A stretch of DNA of 64,000 nucleotides from Azotobacter beijerinckii (GCF_900110885.1 NZ_FOFJ01000007.1:1-64000); one strand, 5' to 3'. Shown: positions 32,307-41,185, numbered from the stretch's first letter. Translations and numbers: made by a program. Notes: a model not told the origin generated them from the letters alone.

Positions 32307-32702
32307 CGAGGACTCCTACCCTGGATCGCTCATGGCCATGTAAACAGGAACGTCTGAAATCCTGCGTATGACTGCAGCATGGAATACTTCCGTGCATTCA
32401 ACTGCCCGCGGCATCTATACCGGTTGAAGATAAATCCACCCCTCTTTTCCTTATCCCAATAAGTTGCGAGGGCTGTAGTGTCGGCAGGACGGCTCGTCTG
32501 GCTACGCCAAAGGCTGTACGGCCAGCGTTTGACATGAGCAGCGGCCCCGCAAAGCGCAGGATAGACCACGGCGCTGCGCGAGGCTAAACCGGAGGGGGTC
32601 CGCTCAGTGGCAAGGTCGGGCACCGTGTCGCTGGCGCCCACGGGCAAGGTGAGTTGTCGAGCGGACCTGTCCGGCAGTGTCTGGAAGGCCGTCGCCAGGG
32701 CA
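32307..32702. other. Intergenic region without recognisable gene
   Basis: It lies between two minus-strand genes. A minus-strand open frame crosses it but has no supported start and no recognisable similarity. Confidence 0.45.
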
Positions 32703-33389
32703 TCACCAGCGTGCGAAAAATCGTGCGCCGACGAATCGGCGGTCGAACTCCGGGGAGATGGTGACTTGGGCGGCGGGCGCTCGCTCCACCAGCCACGCGG
32801 CGGCGACCTCGGCCACGAGCGCCGCACCGGCGATGTCGACCCAGCGGTGCCGGTCGGCATTCACCCGGGTGTACCCGACGTATAGCGCCGTCACGTACAA
32901 AGGTGCTGCAGCTTCCAGCCCGTGGCGTTCGCGCACATAGGCAGCCGCCGAGAACGCCCGCGTTGCGTGGCCCGACGGGAAGGACTGATTGTCGGACCCA
33001 TCAGGCCGCTCGGAATGGATCACGTGCTTGAGCACTTCCGTACTGACCGAGGCAGTCGTAAAGGTAAGGGCATATTGCCAGGCCCCTTCCCGATCCCCCC
33101 GATACAACTCGGTGCCGAGCGTGGCCAGCGGCATTGCCGTTGCCAGAAAGCTGCCCACACTTTCCTGCGACAGGGCGTAAGTGGGCGTGGCGACGACGGC
33201 AGGGAGCAACGCAACGAGCATCACCGCGAATCGCGCGCGCAATGCCCCCAGAAACTGCGCAGCAGCGACCGTGACGGCGCCCCGTCGGCAGTCTTTTGCG
33301 GCGGCCAACATGCGGGTAAAAGAGCGGCGCGCAAGCAACGCCCCCGTCAGCGTAACGAACGACTTGAACCGCATGTTAGGCGAACGCAT
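32703..33389 (-). CDS. PAP2-family phosphatase
   Basis: The product is 228 residues from the ATG at 33389, chosen for its GGGAGG site nine bases upstream. It has the three PAP2 motifs: KHVIHSERPDG, PSGHATRAFS and GYTRVNADRHRWVDIAG. These are the signatures of membrane lipid phosphatases acting on phosphatidate or undecaprenyl pyrophosphate. A hydrophobic leader (FAVMLVALLPAVVATPTYA) could be a signal sequence. The open frame continues upstream for another 103 codons of membrane-type protein with lower GC and no ribosome-binding site at its ATG (33698). See the separate entry. Confidence 0.82.
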   Translation of the reverse strand: MRSPNMRFKSFVTLTGALLARRSFTRMLAAAKDCRRGAVTVAAAQFLGALRARFAVMLVALLPAVVATPTYALSQESVGSFLATAMPLATLGTELYRGDREGAWQYALTFTTASVSTEVLKHVIHSERPDGSDNQSFPSGHATRAFSAAAYVRERHGLEAAAPLYVTALYVGYTRVNADRHRWVDIAGAALVAEVAAAWLVERAPAAQVTISPEFDRRFVGARFFARW

Positions 33390-33698
33390 GGACAAGAACC
33401 TCCCGAAGGCTGGAACGAGCACCGATTTCGCTATGGCAATACAAGCAAGGACCAGAAGATAAAACACAAGGTCTCGAAGAGTGCTCCAAGATGAACAGAG
33501 GATGTGTCGTTTGTTAAAAACAGCGAAAAGCCAAAGCACAGAAAAGCCAGCGATGCTTGATATAAAAAAGACAATGGCGAACTCGATATCGAAAAGCACC
33601 GTCATGCAGATAAATACAAGGCAGCCCGCAACCACCCAGCAGCCCAATCTATTCTTTCGTCCAAGAGAATTATTCGGACTCTGAAGTTCAGTGCTCAT
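33390..33698 (-). other. In-frame membrane-protein extension upstream of the PAP2 gene
   Basis: The frame of the PAP2 gene stays open up to an ATG at 33698. This part encodes hydrophobic segments (CWVVAGCLVFICMTVLFDIE, FFISSIAGFSVLWLFAVF, LVFYLLVLACIAIAKSVLV) and has lower GC than the phosphatase part. It may be the N-terminal half of a fused gene, or the remnant of a different membrane protein that happens to read into PAP2. The good ribosome-binding site at the internal start favours separate translation. Confidence 0.4.
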
Positions 33699-33860
33699 GG
33701 TGTATCGGCCTGACGGTACGGAGCCCAGCGCCGCGCCCACATTGCAGGCGTATGCGGTCAAGCGACCGGTTATCCGGCAATGCACTTTCCTCTGCATCGC
33801 AGAGGTGTAAACGCACTGGACACTCAAGCGAACGAAAAGCCGAAAAACAGCCTTCCCGCC

Positions 33861-33920
33861 GCCCTATAGATTCCCGCCGGGACATAACGAAGTTGATACC
33901 CCGGCAGGAATCTATAGGGC
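33861..33920. repeat. Large near-perfect palindrome
   Basis: Arms of 21 bases (GCCCTATAGATTCC then GCCGGG, one mismatch) surround an 18-base loop in a gene-free stretch. No T-run follows, so it is not a standard terminator. It could be a recombination or replication-related hairpin, or part of a mobile element. I know no family for it. Confidence 0.75.
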
Positions 33921-34086
33921 GTATTAGGCGCGATGATGCCCCAATGGGCGTGATGGATAACACTCCTGATCATTGCGGCACTCCCTGTCTGCAATGGAGA
34001 AGAGTGTAGCTAGGCGGTAGCCTTCCGAAGGCTCATTCATTACGAAAAAATTCCCCTCCCCCATCGCCGCCCACGCCCCCGCATGG

Positions 34087-34220
34087 CAGGTGAAAAAAGA
34101 TCGGCGCCGCAAAATACACCGAGTCCAGCCGATCCGGCATGCCGCCGCAGCCTTCGAACATGCCTGTGGCCCCAACCCTTCGCGCCGCGGTCGCACTTGA
34201 TGGCGGACATCTCCGGGCTG
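34087..34220 (-). pseudogene. Decayed copy of the 3' end of the cdsA-like gene
   Basis: This stretch aligns with 36134-36252, the last quarter of the phosphatidate cytidylyltransferase gene, at roughly four in five bases in the same orientation. The translation starts MSAIKCDRGAKGWGH like the intact SAIKRDRGVKDWGH, then a 4-base insertion shifts the frame. No upstream part of the gene is present. It is a partial duplication, not an independent gene, and with the intact copy it flanks the 34.25-36.02 kb pair of genes. Confidence 0.82.
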
Positions 34221-34256
34221 CCGGCCATGAAAATGAATCCGCTCCTTTTCCCACGC

Positions 34257-35090
34257 TCACCAGTCAAGCTCGGGCCCTTTTCCCTGCCCAGCGCCCGGAA
34301 GCGGACGGAGCGCCGCGTAGGACGCATCGAGCTCAATGCCGAAATGGGTCTTCAAGGCATCGAGATAGGCCTGGCCCTCCGCCAGCTCCCGTACCTGCTC
34401 CACGCCGTCGGTGACGATCCTGAGCGTGCGGTTGAGGAGCGAGACGCGCCCGCCCGGGGTCGGCAGCGCGACGACACGGGCAACGGTGAACAGGGAACTG
34501 GGATGGGTCGAGGTGAAGTGGTTGCCCAGGGCGATGTCCGCCGGAAACACGTGCCCCAGATCGAAACTGTAGAGATCGAGCCACTGCCCCCGCTTCAGGG
34601 CCTGCAGCATGATGCCGAACGGTCCGGCCTCGACGAGGCGGAACGTCAGCCCGTCGTGGCTGGTCGGGCGGTCGAGCGCGAACGGAATGGGCGCGCGAAA
34701 GCCCGGCCCGCCGAAGCCGACGTCGGCGATCCACGGCCGTCCCTGCAACGTCACCAGGAGAAACAGGTGCTCCCGTCCCGACGGCGGATCGACCAGATGC
34801 ACCCGCCCCAGCAGCGGACGCGCCTCGAAGCCGATGGCATGGAGCGCCATCAGGAACAGGCCGTTGAGTTCGAAGCAATACCCCCCGCGCGCCCGGTGCA
34901 CCAGCTTGTCGCACAGCGCCGCGGGCTCGAGCGCGATGCCGCGCCCGAGTTGAATATCGAAGTTCTCGAAGGGGATCGTGTAGAGCTGGGCACGGTGGAG
35001 CGCCTCCAGGCACTCCTGCGTCGGTTGTACGGGGCCGGAATGGTTCAGGCGGGCGAGATAGTCGTCGAGGTCGAAGGCTTTGTTGTTCAT
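34257..35090 (-). CDS. nat: Arylamine N-acetyltransferase
   Basis: The product is 277 residues, typical for bacterial NATs. The cysteine-protease-like triad is intact: Cys72 in RGGYCFELN, His108 in SGREHLFLL and Asp123 in IADVGFGG. It transfers acetyl from acetyl-CoA to arylamines and hydrazines in the cytoplasm, giving drug or aromatic-amine tolerance. The ATG at 35090 is the conserved start (FDLDDYLARLNHSG follows). Together with the next gene it lies between the two copies of the cdsA 3' end. Its GC is close to the chromosome's. Confidence 0.93.
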   Translation of the reverse strand: MNNKAFDLDDYLARLNHSGPVQPTQECLEALHRAQLYTIPFENFDIQLGRGIALEPAALCDKLVHRARGGYCFELNGLFLMALHAIGFEARPLLGRVHLVDPPSGREHLFLLVTLQGRPWIADVGFGGPGFRAPIPFALDRPTSHDGLTFRLVEAGPFGIMLQALKRGQWLDLYSFDLGHVFPADIALGNHFTSTHPSSLFTVARVVALPTPGGRVSLLNRTLRIVTDGVEQVRELAEGQAYLDALKTHFGIELDASYAALRPLPGAGQGKGPELDW

Positions 35091-35114
35091 ATTTTCAGGT
35101 TTGACTGCAGATTC

Positions 35115-35174
35115 GTAGGGCGGGTGAAACCCGCATGTTCGCATTATGGTGCCGGCGGGTTGCACCCGCCCTAC
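35115..35174. repeat. Intergenic palindromic repeat
   Basis: GTAGGGCGGGTGAAACCCGC and GCGGGTTGCACCCGCCCTAC form a long imperfect inverted repeat immediately upstream of nat. This GTAGGGCGGGT type of repeat is common in Pseudomonas and Azotobacter intergenic DNA. Confidence 0.85.
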
Positions 35175-35202
35175 AAGACTTTTTCCACACGCAGAAGGAT
35201 CA

Positions 35203-36024
35203 TCATTGAGAAGAAAGATTGACCTCAGGCCGCAACCGCTTATGAGCACTGTCGCTGCTTTCAACATTTGACATCATTTCTAAAAAACGACGATTCCACT
35301 CGACCACGTTAGCCTCCATCCGAGAGAAATCATCAGGAGAATTCAATGGGCACTCGGCCATCAACAAACCTGAAACCAACTGAGTTTTCAAGCCAACCAA
35401 CCCATTATACAACTGAAACTTTCTTGCAGACTCATCAGGATCGGCATAAATCTCGCCAAATGCAGTTACAGCCGTCAAGGTTGCAGGAAGAATTATCGAT
35501 ACGACTTTAATAGGCAGCGACAATCGAGAATTTTCTCTAAACTCGGATGCGTTAAGCGCAGTAAATATTGTCACCAGCATTCCCAACACCACAATCACCG
35601 AGGAAAAAATATCTCCAACTTCCTGCAGCGATTGCAACTCATCTTTCGAGCGATCTATCTCAAACATCAATGTCTGGTTAATATCAACCACCATTGAGCG
35701 AATCATTTGCATACGCGCCGCTTTATCATCTTCAGTAGCAAATGACGGAAGGCAGTTTTGCGCCCATACAAAAGCTTCCACCTCCAAGGAGCTTTGCGAC
35801 GCCCTCCTGGAGCCTTCGGCGCGAAACTGCCAACTCTCTCTGGCACTATCTACCTCACCCGAAAACTGATACCGAAGAAATTCGGCAAACCCAGGGGAAA
35901 TCCGCTCCAGAGACGAATATGAAACCAAACTATAAAAAGAAAAAAGTAAAAACCAAAAACATAGCAGCACCATCACCCATAGAAAAATTATCCTTAATAC
36001 ATTTCTTGCCAGCACCTTAATCAC
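35203..36024 (-). CDS. Orphan two-TM membrane protein, possibly SLATT-like
   Basis: The product is 273 residues from a GTG start with GGGAG upstream. An N-terminal membrane anchor (residues about 8-35, IIFLWVMVLLCFWFLLFSFY) is followed by a helical region. A closely spaced hydrophobic pair comes next (about 140-190: VIVVLGMLVTIFTAL and VVSIILPATLTAVTAFG). A helical C-terminal part follows, with DESARKFQLYNGLVGLKTQL and NVVEWNRRFLEMM. A TM pair followed by such helices is reminiscent of the SLATT family of pore-type effectors, but I cannot confirm it. The gene is clearly more AT-rich than its neighbours and therefore probably acquired. Confidence 0.5.
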   Translation of the reverse strand: MIKVLARNVLRIIFLWVMVLLCFWFLLFSFYSLVSYSSLERISPGFAEFLRYQFSGEVDSARESWQFRAEGSRRASQSSLEVEAFVWAQNCLPSFATEDDKAARMQMIRSMVVDINQTLMFEIDRSKDELQSLQEVGDIFSSVIVVLGMLVTIFTALNASEFRENSRLSLPIKVVSIILPATLTAVTAFGEIYADPDESARKFQLYNGLVGLKTQLVSGLLMAECPLNSPDDFSRMEANVVEWNRRFLEMMSNVESSDSAHKRLRPEVNLSSQ

Positions 36025-36110
36025 AGAACTAATCGCTCCCTGCGTTGATTGATCGTCGGCAAGTGCATATGCCGTCTTGGGTTAACCCTATGAAACCAGC
36101 TCCCTGCCCC

Positions 36111-37043
36111 TCACGCCCACCCCCACCTCAACAAATGAAAAAACACCGGCGCCGCAAAGCATACCGAATCCAGCCGATCCAGCATGCCGCCGTGGCCTTC
36201 GATCATGTGGCCCCAGTCCTTCACGCCGCGGTCGCGCTTGATGGCGGACATCACCAGGCCGCCGAAGAAGCCGAGCAGGGTGACGACCAGGGCGATCAGC
36301 GCAGCCTGCCAGACGTCGAACGGGGTGATCCAGTAGAAGGCGGCGCCGGTCAGGGTGGCGAGGGCGATGCCGCCGGCGAAGCCTTCGACGGTCTTCGAGG
36401 GCGACAGGCGCGGGGCGATCCTGCGTTTGCCCAGCAGCTTGCCGCAGACGTACTGCAGCACGTCGGAGAGCTGCACCACCAGCACCAGCCAAGCGATCAA
36501 CAGCAGGTGGCGGCCCTCGAAGCCGGGAATGTCGAGGGTCAGCAGGGCCGGCACGTGGGAGATGCAGAACACCGCGATCATCATCCCCCACTGCACCTTG
36601 GCCGTGCGTTCGAGGAAGTGCGCGGTGTCGCCACCCAGCGAGGCGAGGATCGGCAGCAGGAGGAACACGTAGACCGGGATGAAGATCGAGAACAGCCCGT
36701 ACCAGTCGTAGGCGATCAGCAGGTACTGCAGCGGCAGCACCAGGTAGAAGGCTGCGGCCAGCGCCGGGTAGTCGCTGCCGCGGGTCGGCGCCAGGGTGAT
36801 GAATTCGCGCAGGGCGAAGAAGGACACGGCGCAAAACAGCAGGATCACCGCGCCGTGGCCGAGCCAGAAGGCACCGCCGAGCACCGCGACCATCACCCAC
36901 CAGGCGTTGATCCGCGCGTTGAGGTTGTCGATCACCGGGCTGTCGGCGCCGCGGCAGCGCCACTGGAGGACGAAGCCGATCAGGGAGGCCAGCGCCAGCA
37001 GGGCGCCGATGCCGGCGAACAGGGAAAGGGTGTCGCGGTCCAT
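36111..37043 (-). CDS. Phosphatidate cytidylyltransferase (CDP-diacylglycerol synthase, YnbB-like)
   Basis: The product is 310 residues with about eight membrane segments. It makes CDP-diacylglycerol from phosphatidate and CTP. The family C-terminal signature is intact: SPSKTVEGFAGG, then SAIKRDRGVKDWGHMIEGHG and MLDRLDS. This resembles the second, YnbB-type CdsA found next to an acyltransferase and a CDP-alcohol phosphatidyltransferase, as here. It is last in a three-gene minus-strand operon, one base after the acyltransferase stop. Its 3' end is partly duplicated at 34087-34220. Confidence 0.9.
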   Translation of the reverse strand: MDRDTLSLFAGIGALLALASLIGFVLQWRCRGADSPVIDNLNARINAWWVMVAVLGGAFWLGHGAVILLFCAVSFFALREFITLAPTRGSDYPALAAAFYLVLPLQYLLIAYDWYGLFSIFIPVYVFLLLPILASLGGDTAHFLERTAKVQWGMMIAVFCISHVPALLTLDIPGFEGRHLLLIAWLVLVVQLSDVLQYVCGKLLGKRRIAPRLSPSKTVEGFAGGIALATLTGAAFYWITPFDVWQAALIALVVTLLGFFGGLVMSAIKRDRGVKDWGHMIEGHGGMLDRLDSVCFAAPVFFHLLRWGWA

Positions 37044-37044
37044 G

Positions 37045-37737
37045 TCAGTCGGCCTCCGCAGCCAGGTTCAGCAGGGCGTCGCGGGCGCGGGCGAGGAAGG
37101 CGCTCTTGCCCTCGTCGAGGCCGAGGGTCAGGGGCGCGCCGAAGCTCACCGTGCACAGCAGCGGCAACGGCAGGATGCGGCCCTTGGGCATCGCCCGGTT
37201 GAGGTTGGCGATCCACACCGGCACCAGCTCGACCTGCGGGCAGGCCCGGGCGAGGTGGTAGAGGCCGCTCTTGAACGGCAGCAGGCCGTCCTCGAGGTTG
37301 CGCGTGCCCTCGGGAAAGAGGATCAGCGAGTCGCCGCCGGCCAGGGCGTCGAGCATCGGCTGCAGCGGGTTGCGGTGCCGGTCGTGCAGTTCGCGGTCGA
37401 CCAGCACGCCGTGGAACACCCGGTGGATCAGGAAGCGGCGCAGCGCGTCGCGCTGCCAGTAGTCGGCGCCGGCCACCGGGCGGGCGCGGGCACGCAGGGC
37501 CGGCGGCAGCGACGACCAGAGCAGGACGAAGTCGGCGTGGCTGCTGTGGTTGGCGAAGTAGATACGCTGCTTCGGCTCCGGGGCGCAGCCGCGCCACAGG
37601 CTGCGCGCGCCGGTGAGCAGACGGGCGAAACCAGTGATCGGCCAGGCCAGCAGGCGCTGCGCCGGGGAGGGGCGCGGCCGCGGCGCGGGGACGGTCGGCA
37701 GGTCTTCGCCGGGCGGGGGAATCTGCGGATTGTTCAT
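37045..37737 (-). CDS. 1-acyl-glycerol-3-phosphate acyltransferase-like protein
   Basis: The product is 230 residues. PlsC-type motifs are NHSSHADF (H-x4-D catalytic pair) and LILFPEGTRN. The N-terminus is proline-rich and precedes the domain. It should acylate lysophosphatidate to phosphatidate, feeding the cytidylyltransferase encoded directly downstream. It begins about 30 bases after the CDP-alcohol gene stop, so the three genes look like one operon. Confidence 0.9.
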   Translation of the reverse strand: MNNPQIPPPGEDLPTVPAPRPRPSPAQRLLAWPITGFARLLTGARSLWRGCAPEPKQRIYFANHSSHADFVLLWSSLPPALRARARPVAGADYWQRDALRRFLIHRVFHGVLVDRELHDRHRNPLQPMLDALAGGDSLILFPEGTRNLEDGLLPFKSGLYHLARACPQVELVPVWIANLNRAMPKGRILPLPLLCTVSFGAPLTLGLDEGKSAFLARARDALLNLAAEAD

Positions 37738-37768
37738 CGGGGTCGCTCCTTGCGGCGATGACTCCGGC

Positions 37769-38392
37769 TCAGGCCGGCGGATGGTTCCGGTCGGCCTCGG
37801 CGAGGCCCTGGCGCACGCGGTTGACCAGGGTCCAGAGCAGCAGCGCGGCGATCAGGACCAGCAGGCCGTCGATCCAGGCGCCGGGCAACAGACCGCTGGC
37901 GACGCCCGCGCCGAGCACGCCGAAGCAGAAGGCCCGGTCGCTCTTGCCCATCGGCCCGTCGTAGCGGCGCCCGGCGCCGGCCAAGGGACCCATCGCCCCG
38001 GCGTATTCGACGAACACCGCGAGCAGGGTCACGCCGACCACCGCCAGCGGCGTCACCCCCGGTACCCGCGCGAAGGGCAGCAGCAGCGCGCTGTCGGCGA
38101 TCACGTCGCACAGTTCGTTGAGGTAGGCGCCGAGGACGGACTGCTGGCCGAACTCGCGGGCGAGCATGCCGTCGATGGCGTTGAGCGCCATGCGCAGGAA
38201 CATCCACAGCGGGATCAGGGCGAACGGCCAGACGTGGCCGGCGAAGACCGCAACCGCGGCGCCGAGCAGCACGGAGACGACGGCGGCGGCGAGGGTCACC
38301 TGGTTGGCGGTGACGCCACGGTCATAAAGGCGCCGCACCAGCGGGCGCAGCAGGTTCTGGAAGCGGGGCTTGAGCTGGTAGATGGAGGGCAT
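37769..38392 (-). CDS. CDP-alcohol phosphatidyltransferase
   Basis: The product is 207 residues with about six membrane segments. The family motif DGx2ARx8Gx3Dx3D appears as DGMLAREFGQQSVLGAYLNE then LCD, with Asn in place of the third Asp. That substitution also occurs in some PgsA-like paralogues. It would transfer phosphatidate from CDP-diacylglycerol to an alcohol, with the acceptor unknown. With the acyltransferase and cytidylyltransferase downstream it forms a self-contained phospholipid head-group pathway. The ATG at 38392 opens the conserved part. Confidence 0.88.
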   Translation of the reverse strand: MPSIYQLKPRFQNLLRPLVRRLYDRGVTANQVTLAAAVVSVLLGAAVAVFAGHVWPFALIPLWMFLRMALNAIDGMLAREFGQQSVLGAYLNELCDVIADSALLLPFARVPGVTPLAVVGVTLLAVFVEYAGAMGPLAGAGRRYDGPMGKSDRAFCFGVLGAGVASGLLPGAWIDGLLVLIAALLLWTLVNRVRQGLAEADRNHPPA

Positions 38393-38472
38393 GGGGCAGG
38401 GTCCGTTGCCGGGTCTTTCTCGAGGGTAGCGCACCGCAGCCGCCCTGCCCGGCCGACGCCCCTGCGCCGCGC

Positions 38473-39276
38473 TTATTCCGCGCGCCGGCGCAGCACGCCA
38501 TAGACCGCCAGCCAGGTGGCCGGCAGCCCTTCGGCCTCGCGAAAGCGCTCGTAGGCCTCGACCAGCGCCAGCACCCGCGCGCGGCCGGTAAGCCCGTCCG
38601 GGCGGCCGGGGTTGAGGTTGTGGGCGCCGAGGGCCTTGAGTTCGTGGGTCAGCTGGCGCAGGTCGCGGTAGTGCAGCACCCGCGTCTCCTGGCGTAACTC
38701 GAGGATGTCGAGACCGCTGTCGGCGCACAGTTGCCGATAGTCCCGGAAACGGCGGAAGCGGTTGACGTGGACGAAGCCGTCGACCGCCTGCCAACTCTCG
38801 TGCAACTCCTGCAGGGTGCCGGCGCACAGGCTGCTGAAGGCCAGCACGCCGCCCGGACGCAGCACCCGGCGCGCCTCGGCGAGCACCGCGGCGAAGTCGC
38901 CGCACCATTGCAGCGCCAGGCTGGAGAACAGCAGATCCTGGCTGGCGCCGGCCAGCGGCAGATGCTCGGCGTCGCCGCAGACGAAGTGCGCCGCGCCGCC
39001 GCGCGGCCGGGCGTGGCGCAGCATGCCCTCGGCGAGATCCAGCGCCATGCCCTGCCCGGCGGGGAAGCGCTCGGCCAGCGCCTGGGAGAAATGGCCGGTG
39101 CCGCTGCCCAGATCGACCCAGCGCGGTGCGCGCATGCCGGCCGGCAGGCGGGCCAGCAGCTCGGCGCCGACCGCGCGCTGCAGCCCGGCCACGCCGTCGT
39201 AGCTGGCCGCGGCGCGGGAGAAGGAGGCGGCGACCCGGCGCTTGTCCGGCAACGGGCTCAGGGAGGCTTCAGTCAT
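38473..39276 (-). CDS. bioC: Malonyl-ACP O-methyltransferase BioC
   Basis: The product is 267 residues. The SAM-binding motif [14 protein letters not shown] lies near residue 55, with [11 protein letters not shown] and the BioC-type [10 protein letters not shown] further on. It methylates malonyl-ACP to start the pimelate moiety of biotin. The frame overlaps bioH by 8 bases, so translation is coupled. In Pseudomonas bioD would follow, but here an intergenic gap leads to the phospholipid operon. Confidence 0.94.
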   Translation of the reverse strand: MTEASLSPLPDKRRVAASFSRAAASYDGVAGLQRAVGAELLARLPAGMRAPRWVDLGSGTGHFSQALAERFPAGQGMALDLAEGMLRHARPRGGAAHFVCGDAEHLPLAGASQDLLFSSLALQWCGDFAAVLAEARRVLRPGGVLAFSSLCAGTLQELHESWQAVDGFVHVNRFRRFRDYRQLCADSGLDILELRQETRVLHYRDLRQLTHELKALGAHNLNPGRPDGLTGRARVLALVEAYERFREAEGLPATWLAVYGVLRRRAE

Positions 39277-39991
39277 CGTCGGCCTCGCGGACGAAGGTGG
39301 CCAGCCGTGCGGCCAGCGCCTGCGGCTGTTCGAGGACGAAGGCGTGGCCGGTTCCGGCGACCCGCTCGACCGCGCCGCGTTCGAGCAGCGCCCGCAACGG
39401 CTCGGCGGCCGCCGTCGGGACCAGGGCGTCGGCCTCGGCCAGCAGATGCAGCTGCGGGCCGGCGAAGGCCGCCAGCGCCGCGCGGTTGTCCAGCGCGGCG
39501 AGCACCGCGAGGCCGGCGAGGCGCTGCGCCGCCTCCTGCGCCGGGATGCCCTGGTTGAGCTGGCGCGACAGGGCGCGGGCCTCGCCGCAACCCTGGCTGC
39601 AGAGCAGCGCGAAGCGCTTGAGGAGGGCGCTGGCGTCCTGCGCGCAGCCGTCGCGGAAGACGGCGAAGGTTTCGGCGCTCATCGCCGACGGCCAGTCTTC
39701 GCGGGCGACGAAGCAGGCGTTGCTGGCCAGCGTCAGCAGTCCGCGACAGCGCGCGCCGCGCCGGGCGGCCAGCGCGGCGGCGAGCATGCCGCCCAGCGAC
39801 CAGCCGCCGAGCCAGGCATCGTCCGGCAGACGCTCATCCAGTTCGGCGAGCCAGGCGTCGGGGTTCGCGCTCTCCAGGGCCGGCAAGTCGGCCCGTTCGA
39901 CGGCCAGCCCCTGCTCGGCCAATGCGCCGGCCAGCGGCTCCAGAGCAGCCGGGCCGAGGCCCCAGCCGGGCAGCAGGATCAGTCGGCTCAT
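39269..39991 (-). CDS. bioH: Pimeloyl-ACP methyl ester carboxylesterase BioH
   Basis: The product is 240 residues, an alpha/beta hydrolase. The nucleophile elbow GGWSLGGML carries the catalytic Ser, with a C-terminal [11 protein letters not shown] providing the His. It hydrolyses pimeloyl-ACP methyl ester, ending the chain-elongation stage begun by BioC. It overlaps bioF by 4 bases and bioC by 8 bases, in a compact operon. Confidence 0.94.
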   Translation of the reverse strand: MSRLILLPGWGLGPAALEPLAGALAEQGLAVERADLPALESANPDAWLAELDERLPDDAWLGGWSLGGMLAAALAARRGARCRGLLTLASNACFVAREDWPSAMSAETFAVFRDGCAQDASALLKRFALLCSQGCGEARALSRQLNQGIPAQEAAQRLAGLAVLAALDNRAALAAFAGPQLHLLAEADALVPTAAAEPLRALLERGAVERVAGTGHAFVLEQPQALAARLATFVREADDD

Positions 39992-41163
39992 GCGTCATCC
40001 TCCGGCGCCAGCAGCGCCCGGCATTCGCCCAGCGCGACGAGCAGGCGCTCGACCTGTTCTTCGCTGTGGGCGGCGGAAAGGGTCACCCGCAGCCGCGCGG
40101 TGCCGGCCGGCACGGTGGGCGGGCGGATGGCGCCGACCAGCAGGCCCCGTTCGCGCAGCAGGCGGGAGAACTCCATGGCGCGGGCGCTGCCGCCGATCAG
40201 CAGCGGCTGGATCGGCGTCGGGCTGTCCATCAGGGTCAAACCCAGCTCCGCGGCGCCGGCGCGGAAGCGGGCGATCAGCCGATTGAGGTGCGCGCGGCGC
40301 CAGCCCTCCGTGCGCAGCAGCTCGAGGCTCTTCAGGGTGGCGCAGGCCACCGCCGGCGGCTGGCTGGTGGTGTAGATGTAGGGGCGGGCGAACTGGATCA
40401 GCGTCTCGATCAGTTCCTCGCTGCCGGCGACGAAGGCCCCGGCGGTGCCGAAGGCCTTGCCGAGGGTGCCGACCAGCACCGGCACGTCATCAAGGCCCAG
40501 GCCGAAGTGCTCGACGATGCCGCCGCCGCTGGCACCCAGCGGGCCGAAGCCGTGGGCGTCGTCGACCATGACCCAGGCGCCCTGTTCTCTGGCCGTAGCG
40601 CAGAGCGCCGGCAAATCGGCCAGGTCGCCGTCCATGCTGAACACCCCGTCGGTGACCACCAGGGTGTTGCCGACGGCCTTGTCCAGGCGGGCGGCGAGGC
40701 TCGCCGGATCGTTGTGCAGGTAGCGCGAGAAGCGCGCCCCGGAGAGCAGTCCGGCATCCAGCAGCGAGGCGTGGTTGAGGCGGTCCTCCAGCACCGTGTC
40801 GCCCTGCCCCACCAGCGCCGTCACCGCCGCCAGGTTGGCCATGTAGCCGGTGGAGAACAACAGCGCGCGCGGCCGCCCGGTGAACGCGGCGAGCGCCTCT
40901 TCCAGCGCGTGGTGCGGGGTGCTGTGGCCGATCACCAGGTGCGAGGCGCCGCCGCCGACGCCCCACTTTTCCGCGCCCAGCTGCAGGGCGCGGATCACCT
41001 CGGGATGACTGGCCAGCCCGAGGTAGTCGTTGGAACAGAAGGCCAGCAGCGGCCGGCCGTCGACGACCACCTCCGGCCCCTGCGGGCTGTCCAGCAGCGG
41101 GCGCTGGCGGTAGAGGTGCTCGGCGCGGCGGGCGGCGAGGCGGGAAGCGAGATCGAAGGACAT
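39988..41163 (-). CDS. bioF: 8-amino-7-oxononanoate synthase
   Basis: The product is 391 residues, a PLP enzyme of the alpha-oxoamine synthase family. It has the glycine-rich [14 protein letters not shown] motif, [11 protein letters not shown] and the PLP-binding lysine in [12 protein letters not shown]. It condenses pimeloyl-ACP with alanine. ATG at 41163 ([17 protein letters not shown]) is the conserved start. It lies 112 bases after bioB, with a repeat in the gap. Confidence 0.95.
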   Translation of the reverse strand: MSFDLASRLAARRAEHLYRQRPLLDSPQGPEVVVDGRPLLAFCSNDYLGLASHPEVIRALQLGAEKWGVGGGASHLVIGHSTPHHALEEALAAFTGRPRALLFSTGYMANLAAVTALVGQGDTVLEDRLNHASLLDAGLLSGARFSRYLHNDPASLAARLDKAVGNTLVVTDGVFSMDGDLADLPALCATAREQGAWVMVDDAHGFGPLGASGGGIVEHFGLGLDDVPVLVGTLGKAFGTAGAFVAGSEELIETLIQFARPYIYTTSQPPAVACATLKSLELLRTEGWRRAHLNRLIARFRAGAAELGLTLMDSPTPIQPLLIGGSARAMEFSRLLRERGLLVGAIRPPTVPAGTARLRVTLSAAHSEEQVERLLVALGECRALLAPEDDA

Positions 41164-41185
41164 GGCGGCTCGGCGAGTTGGCAAC

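Noticed and set aside
33340..33400. GTTAGGC beside inverted-looking arms near 33376, resembling an integron attC site
   Set aside because: Only one core-like heptamer is present. The other arm does not fit the R'' consensus, no integrase or cassette array is visible, and the site lies inside the PAP2 frame.
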